From Bacteroidales bacterium (lineage in GTDB: Bacteria; Bacteroidota; Bacteroidia; Bacteroidales; P3): 35,863 nucleotides of DNA. Below, in pieces: positions 1-6,313 of this stretch. The stretch spans positions 1-35,863 of the forward strand of contig JAEDJL010000020.1 in NCBI GenBank assembly GCA_016296345.1, given 5' to 3'. A program made the translations under genes and the position numbers. Numbering within the stretch: position 1 is the first letter of the stretch; the number at the start of each line of letters is the position of its first letter. Below the pieces are notes generated by a model. That model was not told the origin of the DNA and ran no database searches. It saw nothing but the letters and a program-made list of their open reading frames with translations.

Positions 1-73
1 TAAAGCATAATTTAATTTGAGTTAAATAACAAAGAGTTCAAATGTTAAATCAATTTCTTTGGAAATCAAGCGA

Positions 74-105
74 TTTGGAGATTGTTTGGAAGTGTCATAT
101 TTTTG
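74..105 (+). promoter_or_regulatory. Bacteroidetes-type promoter for the small anchor protein/T9SS cargo operon
   Basis: A TTTG at 74-77 lies 20 nt upstream of TATTTTTG at 98-105, fitting the Bacteroidetes -33/-7 pattern TTTG-N19/20-TAnnTTTG. Transcription would start near 112, which excludes the ATG at 82 and supports the start at 175. The leader contains a 7-bp inverted repeat (AAACAGC at 115-121, GCTGTTT at 129-135). Inferred from motif and position only. Confidence 0.6.
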
Positions 106-174
106 CAACCTGTTAAACAGCCTGCGTTGCTGTTTGACCAAAACAAGAAAAAATTAAACAAAATAGGAACAAAG

Positions 175-414
175 ATGAAAAAGAAAATGATTTTCGGAGC
201 AGCCATGCTCTTATTCGGTCTTACCGTCATGGCAAATCCACCTGCACCAACGTGTGAAGGAGATAATAATGCCACAAATTGGGTAGGAGCAGATCCTCAA
301 TCGGCGGGAAGCCCACTTGCACCTGCAACACTTTTGTTGCTTGGTTTGGCAGGTAGTTTTGCCGGAGTTAAAATGTATCAAAACAACAAACAAAAAAAGG
401 AGGACGAGATATGA
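175..414 (+). CDS. Small secreted protein with C-terminal membrane anchor (PID-CTERM-like)
   Basis: A 79-residue protein of unknown function. I chose the ATG at 175 because a promoter lies at 74-105 and a signal peptide (MKKKM, a hydrophobic core, ending near VMANPP) starts exactly there. The mature part is about 55 residues: a Pro/Asn/Asp-rich stretch, then SPLAPAT, a hydrophobic helix of about 20 residues, and a Lys-rich tail. This motif-helix-basic tail order resembles the short CTERM sorting-signal proteins of Bacteroidetes, although the exact Pro-Ile-Asp motif is absent. Its stop overlaps the next start (ATGA), so the two proteins are probably made together. The role is inferred only; it could be a small envelope protein that partners the following T9SS cargo. 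Confidence 0.65.
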   Translation: MKKKMIFGAAMLLFGLTVMANPPAPTCEGDNNATNWVGADPQSAGSPLAPATLLLLGLAGSFAGVKMYQNNKQKKEDEI

Positions 415-1838
415 AACGACTATGTCTTATGGCATTAAGCCTTTTAATGCTGTCATTTAATGCTTTTGCACAAGTTAATGTTGAGGAAAACGATAGTGAT
501 TCAAAATGGTTTACGTTTAGAGAGGTCCAGTTGGAGGCAGGCAAATGGAATTTTATTGGATTACTTAGTAGTACCAACTTCGCTAATGCTACAGCTGACG
601 CCCAACCTTCAATAGGTGAAAATAATAAACTATGGGCATTGTCATACGATTACCAAAATGAGAGGTGGGACGGTAATTATCTCACTTATGATTCAGAAAT
701 TCCTGTTGGGGACGGTGTGTTTGTATGGGTAGAAAACAATACAACTTTAAGATTACAACCTGCAACAGAAAATGTTCAAATTTCAAGGACGATATATCCT
801 ACACATTTAACTCCCGTAGTTCCCGATGAAAATTCAAAAATACCGCAGGCGATGCCAACGTATACTTGGTTACCATTGTCAAATCCATTTGGAGAACCAA
901 TTTTTAGCTCAGCTCTTCTAACAGGGTTGAGAGACAACATTTCTGTTACTTATCCAGCTGAACCTGTAATTCCGGGGTTTCCCCCTAGTGTTTCTGTACA
1001 GGGAAATGTGGTTTATACTTATAATGTGGAAACAGAAGCATGGGATACATGGGATGGTAGTGAGTCTGGGAGAATAGAACCCGGACAAGGTTGCTTTATT
1101 TATTTGGTGGCTGCTGAGTTTGGATATGGAGTTGAAGGATATGGACGAGTAGATATAGAATTTACTTTGAGTACAGATTATATGGAAGAACCGATTTATA
1201 AGAATAGTGTAAGCAGAGATTTTGTAAGTCTGTCCGTTGTAACTGACGGTTACAAAGTTCCTGTCAGACTTGTTCAAAACGATATGGCAGAGGACGGCTT
1301 CGATATTTGTGATGCAAGAAAGATGTTTGGCAGTGGCAGTTTGGCAGAGCCATATTTGGTTTGCAACGGAATAGAGCTTTGCAAAGAGGAAGTGAACTCT
1401 GAAAACTACACAGCAACTATGAATATCAAGTCGTTTGAAAGCCGAAGTGTCGAGATTGTTGCAGATAATATTCCCGAGGGTTACTCTCTTACCTTGATTG
1501 ACGGAGCAGTTGAAGTAGAGATGAGCGAAGGAGATGTGTACACTACCGACATTACCGAGGGCGAAAACGCAGACCGTTTCAAACTTTTGATAAACAAGAA
1601 CAATGTTTCGATAGCTGATGTTGCCGAAGTTGAGAGCGTGAGAGTTGTAAACAACAATCGTTCAATCGCAATCTACGGTGGAAAGAACGTTCGCACAGAA
1701 GTCTATAACGCTTTGGGACAAAAGGTATATGAGACAAGCGACAGAACATTTGATTTGAACAATGTGGCATCGGGAGCATACGTTTTGAAAGTTCAAGACG
1801 GCAAGAGCGTAAGCTCGGCTAAGATAATAGTGAGATAG
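411..1838 (+). CDS. T9SS type A sorting domain-containing secreted protein
   Basis: A 475-residue exported protein of unknown function. It has a signal peptide (residues 1-20, cleavage after AFA). The middle contains two loosely repeated beta-rich segments, each with a Trp/Tyr-rich run followed by a Gly-x-Gly-(V/C)-F turn (GDGVFVW near 102, GQGCFIY near 226). The last 70-80 residues are a type A sorting domain: VYNALGQKVYET, then NNVASGAYVLKVQDG and a final KIIVR, as in cargo carried across the outer membrane by T9SS and anchored or released at the surface. The start overlaps the upstream stop and is preceded by AGGAGG, a strong Shine-Dalgarno sequence of a kind uncommon in Bacteroidetes. Two terminators follow. 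No enzymatic domain was recognised, so adhesin or surface-layer roles are guesses. Confidence 0.85.
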   Translation: MKRLCLMALSLLMLSFNAFAQVNVEENDSDSKWFTFREVQLEAGKWNFIGLLSSTNFANATADAQPSIGENNKLWALSYDYQNERWDGNYLTYDSEIPVGDGVFVWVENNTTLRLQPATENVQISRTIYPTHLTPVVPDENSKIPQAMPTYTWLPLSNPFGEPIFSSALLTGLRDNISVTYPAEPVIPGFPPSVSVQGNVVYTYNVETEAWDTWDGSESGRIEPGQGCFIYLVAAEFGYGVEGYGRVDIEFTLSTDYMEEPIYKNSVSRDFVSLSVVTDGYKVPVRLVQNDMAEDGFDICDARKMFGSGSLAEPYLVCNGIELCKEEVNSENYTATMNIKSFESRSVEIVADNIPEGYSLTLIDGAVEVEMSEGDVYTTDITEGENADRFKLLINKNNVSIADVAEVESVRVVNNNRSIAIYGGKNVRTEVYNALGQKVYETSDRTFDLNNVASGAYVLKVQDGKSVSSAKIIVR

Positions 1839-1864
1839 AACTTTCTTCATAGAAGTTCTTTTTT
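1837..1864 (+). terminator. Intrinsic terminator after the T9SS cargo gene
   Basis: AGAACTT at 1837-1843 pairs with AAGTTCT at 1853-1859, extendable inward by two pairs past one bulge, and six T's follow (1859-1864). It begins within the stop codon of the upstream gene. Confidence 0.6.
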
Positions 1865-1872
1865 CTTGTGGT

Positions 1873-1902
1873 GTCCGAGGCGTCCTGCCTCGGACTTTTT
1901 TT
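1873..1902 (+). terminator. Strong intrinsic terminator
   Basis: GTCCGAGGC at 1873-1881 and GCCTCGGAC at 1887-1895 form a perfect 9-bp GC-rich stem with a 5-nt loop, followed by seven T's (1896-1902). The U-tract is correctly placed for the plus strand only; no T run follows on the minus strand for the converging helicase gene. Confidence 0.85.
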
Positions 1903-1936
1903 GTCTTGATGTTTGCTTGTCAAAAGAGTGAAAGAC

Positions 1937-3346
1937 TTACTCTTGAAGGAAGAAATCGTCGGAGAAGTTTACCAAGTAGAGCTTTTGTTTTGCTCTCGTA
2001 ACTGCGGTGTAAAGCCAGCGAAAATAGTCTGAGGTGAGCATTTCTTGCGAGAAATAGCCTTGTTGAATAAAGACTGTGTGCCAATCGCCGCCCTGTGCCT
2101 TGTGGCAGGTGAGTGCATTGGAGAACTTGACTTGCAAGGCGTTGTAGTGCTTGTCTTGTTTTATCATCTGCCTGATTGCAGCTTTGTCGGAAGAGTACTG
2201 ACTGTAATGATTGTAGAGACTGTTGTAGAGAGAGCGTTGTTTGTCTTCGGAGAGCGAGGCTTGATTGTCAAAGAGTGTGTCCAAGATGATTGTGAGTTCT
2301 ATTTCGTTTTGTTCGGGTGAGTCGATAAACTTGACGGCTATGTCTGCAAACTTCATGTCGTAGATGTCTTCGTAGGAGAATATTCGTGTGATTTGCAACA
2401 TATCTCCGTTTGCAATGAAGTCCGAAAGGGCTGCTTTGTCGGTCCAATAGTAGTTGTTTTTGACAGACATTATTGTTTCGCCAATGTCGATGAGGTTTTC
2501 TTTTTCGAGTATTCGTGTTCTGATGTATTGGTTTATTTGGTTGGCGAGCTTGTTTGTCCGTGTGATTATCAGCACTTCGTTCACTCCGTTTTGTCTGTAT
2601 TCGTTGCGAAGGGTGTCTTCCAAGTCGAAGGCTTCTACTTTTGAGACTTCTTGTTGGTTGGCGGTTTTGAAGATTGGCAGCTTTATACGGTTGTTTGCCA
2701 ACGACCAACGTATGTTTGAGGCGTTTTTGAGTATGCCTGATTGCAGTGCCTGACGAACAACCTGCGTCAGGTGCTGACATAGGGCTTGTTGGTTGAAGTG
2801 TGAGTACAGATAGTCGCTATCGAGTGCAGGAGAATGGGCGTTTCCTATCGGTGGAAGCTGTGCAGAGTCTCCCACAAAGATGATTTTGTTTCCCATTCCG
2901 TTGTTACAATGGCTGATAAGGTCGCTCAGAAGACTGCTTGAGCCGAATAGTTGTTCGCTTTCGCCAATCATCGAGGCTTCATCGACAATATAGAGTGCTT
3001 GAACGTTTTTGTTTTGTTTCAGTTTGAGGTTTATGTTTCCCTCTTTGTCGCAAGATGCGTAGTAGATGTGTTTGTGGATTGTGGAAGCAGGCTTTTGTGA
3101 GTAGTGTCCGAGAACTTTTGCCGCTCTTCCCGTGGGTGCAAGAAGTATGGTCTTGATATTGAAGGCAGGCATGGTCTTTACGAGTGCCGACACCATGCCT
3201 GTTTTTCCCGTTCCTGCATATCCGTCAATTATAAAGATGTTTGTTTGGGGTGAATTGAACAAAAATTCACACAATTTGACTGCTAAGGCTTGTTGGTCTT
3301 GGGTGAAAGGGAAGCGGAAGTGGTATTGCAGCTGTTGAAGGAACAT
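1937..3346 (-). CDS. ATP-dependent RecD-like/Dda-like superfamily 1 DNA helicase
   Basis: A 469-residue helicase that would unwind DNA using ATP in the cytoplasm during repair or recombination. Walker A is DGYAGTGKTG (41-50, Lys48); Walker B is VDEASMI (121-127); motif III follows as FVGDSAQLPPIG; the C-terminal UvrD_C_2-type region has CHKAQGGDWHTVFI and ends with WLYTAVTRAKQKLYLV, containing the motif VI Arg. This is the AAA_30 plus UvrD_C_2 layout of short RecD2/Dda-like proteins; no RecB/RecC partner is nearby. The start lies 4 bp after the apbE stop, so it is probably the second gene of an apbE-helicase operon. The family assignment is firm, the cellular role is not. Confidence 0.88.
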   Translation of the reverse strand: MFLQQLQYHFRFPFTQDQQALAVKLCEFLFNSPQTNIFIIDGYAGTGKTGMVSALVKTMPAFNIKTILLAPTGRAAKVLGHYSQKPASTIHKHIYYASCDKEGNINLKLKQNKNVQALYIVDEASMIGESEQLFGSSSLLSDLISHCNNGMGNKIIFVGDSAQLPPIGNAHSPALDSDYLYSHFNQQALCQHLTQVVRQALQSGILKNASNIRWSLANNRIKLPIFKTANQQEVSKVEAFDLEDTLRNEYRQNGVNEVLIITRTNKLANQINQYIRTRILEKENLIDIGETIMSVKNNYYWTDKAALSDFIANGDMLQITRIFSYEDIYDMKFADIAVKFIDSPEQNEIELTIILDTLFDNQASLSEDKQRSLYNSLYNHYSQYSSDKAAIRQMIKQDKHYNALQVKFSNALTCHKAQGGDWHTVFIQQGYFSQEMLTSDYFRWLYTAVTRAKQKLYLVNFSDDFFLQE

Positions 3347-3350
3347 TGCT

Positions 3351-4406
3351 TTACTTTAATATCTCAATTTGGTCTTGCAAACCTTTGGTTGCCTTGGTTT
3401 TTGTTTTGCCGTCGGTGTCGCAGTAGATGAAGATTGCCTGATATTCGGGGTGTTGGGAGATGAACTCTTCGGCTTTTTCCATTCCCATTACCATGAATGC
3501 GGTTGCAAGAGCGTCGGCTTGGGTTGCGTTTTTGGCAACAACAGAGACGCTCAGCAGAGAGTGTTTGGCGTTTTGCCCTGTTTTGGGGTCGATGGTGTGA
3601 GAGTATTTTATTCCGTTTTCAATAAAGAACTTACGGTAGTTGCCACTTGTTACTATGCTTTGGTTTTCGAGTTTGATAAAGCTGTTGTATTCTCGCTGTG
3701 CATCGGGAGTTTCGGTTGGTTGTTCGATTGCAACTCTCCATTGTTGCCCGTCCGGTTTGCGGTTTGCGGCATATACCTCTCCTCCAATATCGACAATGTG
3801 AGAGCGGATGTTGTTCTTTGTGAGATATTCGCTTACCTTGTCGGAAGTATATCCCTGTGCTATGGCATTGAAGTCAAGCTGGGTTTGAGGATAGAGCTTT
3901 TTTATTGCGTTGTTCTCTATCTTGACTTTGTCGTATCCCACATATTGCATAAGGGAGTCGATTTGTTGCTTGTCTGTCTTGGTACGTTGCTCGTTTGCAA
4001 AGCCTTGTGCTTTTACCACAGGGGCAACTGTAATGTCAAAACAGCCGTCTGTCAGGCGTGAAAAGTATTGTGAGGCTTCAAAGTTGTCGATAAAAATCTT
4101 GTTGAGCATGACTTGCTCGTTGGCATTGACCTTGCTCACAATCGAGTTGGAGTTCCAGAGCGACAAAGTCTCGTCTATGGCTTTGAAGATGCTGTCTATC
4201 GAGTGCTTAATCTCTTGTTCTGTCGGCAGATTGGCTTTTTGTGCAGCCTTGTCGTCGAGGTGGTAATATACAATATGGTAATATGTTCCCTGAACTCTGC
4301 CGTCCAAGGTGAATTTTTTTAGTTCGGTTTTACTTTTTTCGCCACAGCTTGCAAGCAGAAGAGCAATCGCGATTGAAAAAAGGCATTTTTGTGCAACTCT
4401 CATCAT
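3351..4406 (-). CDS. apbE: FAD:protein FMN transferase, ApbE family lipoprotein
   Basis: It transfers FMN from FAD onto a Thr of target flavoproteins (such as Nqr/Rnf subunits) outside the inner membrane, with Mg2+. Visible motifs: an N-terminal lipoprotein signal with lipobox LLLASC; DGCFDITVAPVV; HIVDIGGEVYA; HTIDPKTGQ; and TQADALATAFMVMG near the C-terminus, including the metal-binding Asp/Thr region. The start was placed at the ATG pair at 4406/4403 because a -7 box lies at 4431-4438, so the further upstream ATG at 4433 would fall inside the promoter. Length is about 351 residues, normal for the family. It is divergent from mraZ and followed closely by the helicase gene. Its target flavoprotein is not in this window. 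Confidence 0.93.
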   Translation of the reverse strand: MMRVAQKCLFSIAIALLLASCGEKSKTELKKFTLDGRVQGTYYHIVYYHLDDKAAQKANLPTEQEIKHSIDSIFKAIDETLSLWNSNSIVSKVNANEQVMLNKIFIDNFEASQYFSRLTDGCFDITVAPVVKAQGFANEQRTKTDKQQIDSLMQYVGYDKVKIENNAIKKLYPQTQLDFNAIAQGYTSDKVSEYLTKNNIRSHIVDIGGEVYAANRKPDGQQWRVAIEQPTETPDAQREYNSFIKLENQSIVTSGNYRKFFIENGIKYSHTIDPKTGQNAKHSLLSVSVVAKNATQADALATAFMVMGMEKAEEFISQHPEYQAIFIYCDTDGKTKTKATKGLQDQIEILK

Positions 4407-4430
4407 ATATATAATAGGTATAATTTGGTG

Positions 4431-4438
4431 CAAAGATA
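4431..4438 (-). promoter_or_regulatory. -7 box for the apbE-helicase operon
   Basis: On the minus strand this reads TATCTTTG, a match to TAnnTTTG, about 25 nt upstream of the chosen apbE start. No clear -33 TTTG is seen at the usual spacing. Confidence 0.45.
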
Positions 4439-4512
4439 GGAAATTCGAGTTGATTTGTATCTCTTTTTTGAAACCCCGAACGTGTTTTTGCGTACAAAAC
4501 CTTGTTAGAAAA

Positions 4513-4568
4513 TGGGATTTTTGGGGAGAAAAAGGTAAAAAGTTTTCAACAGATGGTATTTTCTGGGA
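4513..4568 (+). promoter_or_regulatory. Candidate MraZ operator boxes (TGGGN) upstream of mraZ
   Basis: TGGGA at 4513-4517, TGGGG at 4522-4526 and TGGGA at 4564-4568. MraZ of Escherichia coli binds direct TGGGN repeats about 10 bp apart upstream of its own gene; here the first two are 9 bp apart and the third is 42 bp further on. The match in sequence is good but the spacing is not identical, so autoregulation is a suggestion. Confidence 0.35.
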
Positions 4569-4573
4569 AAATT

Positions 4574-4588
4574 GTAGTAATTTTACAA
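4574..4588 (+). promoter_or_regulatory. Probable dcw promoter element upstream of mraZ (shared with ftsZ)
   Basis: GTAGTAATTTTACAA lies 22-36 nt before the mraZ ATG. The identical 15-mer recurs before ftsZ at 17681-17695. Its core TAATTTTA resembles the -7 box TAnnTTTG with the final G changed. Here it also sits in a TTGTA-N7-TACAA inverted repeat. Either a promoter or a regulator site. Confidence 0.5.
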
Positions 4589-4609
4589 GCTGAAAAGAAG
4601 TAGCATATT

Positions 4610-5077
4610 ATGTCGTTAGTCGTTGGAGTTGAGTTCTGTAAGGTTGATTCAAACGGCAGGTTCAAATTGCCTGTCGCTTTGAAGAAGCAGATTGTTGCCA
4701 CTGACGATGTGCGATTTGTTATCAGGAAAAGTATCTACAATTCTTGCTTGGAACTTTTTACCTACTCTGATTTTCAAAAGGAAGTTGAGAGACTTCAAGC
4801 TAACCTGAACCCTTACAATCCTGATGCCAAGCGATTGTTCAGACGATTGACACAAGCCAATATCATTGAGCTTGATGCCAATGACAGAATACTCATTCCT
4901 GTCGAGCAACGTGCTACTGCTAATATTGATAAGGATATTGTGGTTGTGGCATCGGGAAAATATATGGAAATCTGGGATGCCAAAACTTACAATGAGATTG
5001 ACAACGACAACTTTGACTACATTGCTTCGGCAGAGATGTTGTTGGGTAATGTTGTAAAAGGCAGCGAGGATTTGTAA
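4610..5077 (+). CDS. mraZ: Transcriptional regulator MraZ
   Basis: A 155-residue DNA-binding protein of the AbrB-like fold, first gene of the dcw cluster, that in other bacteria represses or tunes the cluster through repeats upstream of its own gene. Two tandem halves each carry the signature: DSNGRFKLP near residues 15-23 and DANDRILIP near residues 87-95. Length is normal. It begins 22 nt after the putative promoter element and ends 2 bp before rsmH, so the two are co-transcribed. Candidate TGGGN boxes lie at 4513-4568. Confidence 0.95.
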   Translation: MSLVVGVEFCKVDSNGRFKLPVALKKQIVATDDVRFVIRKSIYNSCLELFTYSDFQKEVERLQANLNPYNPDAKRLFRRLTQANIIELDANDRILIPVEQRATANIDKDIVVVASGKYMEIWDAKTYNEIDNDNFDYIASAEMLLGNVVKGSEDL

Positions 5078-5079
5078 GA

Positions 5080-5997
5080 ATGGTTTTGGAAGAAGAGTAT
5101 CATGTACCTGTGATGTTGCAAGAGTGTATCGAGGCTTTGGATATAAAGCCTTGCGGCACTTATGTTGATGTTACTTTCGGGGGAGGCGGTCATTCGAGAG
5201 CGATTTTGAACAAGCTCTCGCCTGAGGGTCGCTTGTTTGCTTTTGACCGAGACCCCGATGCTGTGGCAAATGTTATCGATGACGAGCGTTTTTGTCTGAT
5301 AGAGGAGAATTTTGACAAGTTGTCGGAGAGCTTGAGACTTTACAGAGCAACAAAGGTAGATGGAATAATTGCCGATTTGGGTATTTCGTCTCATCAAATA
5401 GATTGTCCCGAAAGAGGTTTCAGTACAAGGTTTGACGCTGCTTTGGATTTGAGAATGGATTACCATCATGGCTTGACTGCATCGGACGTTGTGAACTCTT
5501 ATTCGCAGCAGGAGCTTTGCAGAGTCTTTGCCGAGTATGGAGAATTGAGCAATGCTTACAACATTTCCAAGCTGATAATAAGTAGGCAGAGCGAAGGGAT
5601 TTTTTCTACTTCGGATTTGCAAAACTTGTTGCAGCGACTTGCTCCAAAGGGAAAGGAGAACAAGTTTTTTGCAAAGGTATTTCAGGCTTTGAGAATTGAG
5701 GTCAATCAAGAATTGGAGGCTTTGAAGAAGATGTTGTCTCAGTCTGCAGGAGTGCTTGCAGAGCAAGGAAGATTGGTCGTAATGAGCTATCACTCTTTGG
5801 AAGACAGGATAGTGAAGAACTTTATGAAGACAGGCAACTGCGAGGGTGAGATAAAGAAAGACTTTTATGGTAATATCATAAACGATTTTGAGGTCTTGAC
5901 AAGAAAACCTGTTGTTGCAAGTGAAAAAGAAATGCAATTAAACCCCCGCTCTCGAAGTGCAAAGTTGAGAGTGGCACAAAAAAGACAAAGAGTATGA
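5080..5997 (+). CDS. rsmH: 16S rRNA (cytosine-1402-N4)-methyltransferase
   Basis: RsmH (MraW) methylates N4 of C1402 in the decoding centre of 16S rRNA, using S-adenosylmethionine. The N-terminus has HVPVMLQECIEAL and the SAM-binding YVDVTFGGGGHSRAIL; later come DGIIADLGISSHQID, the CFAEYGE-like RVFAEYGELSNA, KVFQALRIEVNQELEAL, and VVMSYHSLEDRIVKNF. The end has NPRSRSAKLRVA, the conserved C-terminal signature. Length 305 is typical. The stop overlaps the ftsL start (ATGA), implying translational coupling. Confidence 0.97.
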   Translation: MVLEEEYHVPVMLQECIEALDIKPCGTYVDVTFGGGGHSRAILNKLSPEGRLFAFDRDPDAVANVIDDERFCLIEENFDKLSESLRLYRATKVDGIIADLGISSHQIDCPERGFSTRFDAALDLRMDYHHGLTASDVVNSYSQQELCRVFAEYGELSNAYNISKLIISRQSEGIFSTSDLQNLLQRLAPKGKENKFFAKVFQALRIEVNQELEALKKMLSQSAGVLAEQGRLVVMSYHSLEDRIVKNFMKTGNCEGEIKKDFYGNIINDFEVLTRKPVVASEKEMQLNPRSRSAKLRVAQKRQRV

Positions 5998-6308
5998 AGT
6001 TGCATATCAAGAAAGTGGTTCAAGGAGATATGTTGCTCGGAGGCTGGCTTCGGTCAAACGTGCTATTGGGACTTTTCATCGTCTTTTTGTTTGTGTTGTA
6101 CATCACCAACAGATACAACATTGAGGGAACGGTGAAAGATATTGAGAAATGCTCGAAAGACATCAAGCAACTGCACCGGCAACATATCATGATGAAAACT
6201 CGCTATCAGAACTCTTCGATGATGCTCGTGCTTTCGGAGAAGTTGGAGCCTGTGGGGGTGAGCGTTTCAAAAGAACCGATTAAAGAAGTTATTTTTATTT
6301 CAAAGTAA
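5994..6308 (+). CDS. ftsL: Cell division protein FtsL-like
   Basis: A 104-residue bitopic inner-membrane protein expected to form the FtsQ-FtsL-(FtsB) complex that activates FtsW/FtsI at the septum. One transmembrane helix lies at about residues 21-40 (LLGLFIVFLFVLYI), followed by a short periplasmic heptad-like helix with Lys/Gln/Met-rich repeats. Sequence identity in FtsL is always weak; the assignment rests on topology, size and position between rsmH and ftsI. It overlaps rsmH by 4 nt and is 5 bp from ftsI. Confidence 0.85.
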   Translation: MKLHIKKVVQGDMLLGGWLRSNVLLGLFIVFLFVLYITNRYNIEGTVKDIEKCSKDIKQLHRQHIMMKTRYQNSSMMLVLSEKLEPVGVSVSKEPIKEVIFISK

Positions 6309-6313
6309 GTCCT

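Noticed and set aside
82..174. Upstream start of the small anchor protein at 82
   Set aside because: It lies inside the promoter (74-105), and the signal peptide begins at 175.
1937..3346. Plus-strand frames opposite the helicase
   Set aside because: They are antisense shadows of a gene with all helicase motifs on the minus strand and have no recognisable domain.
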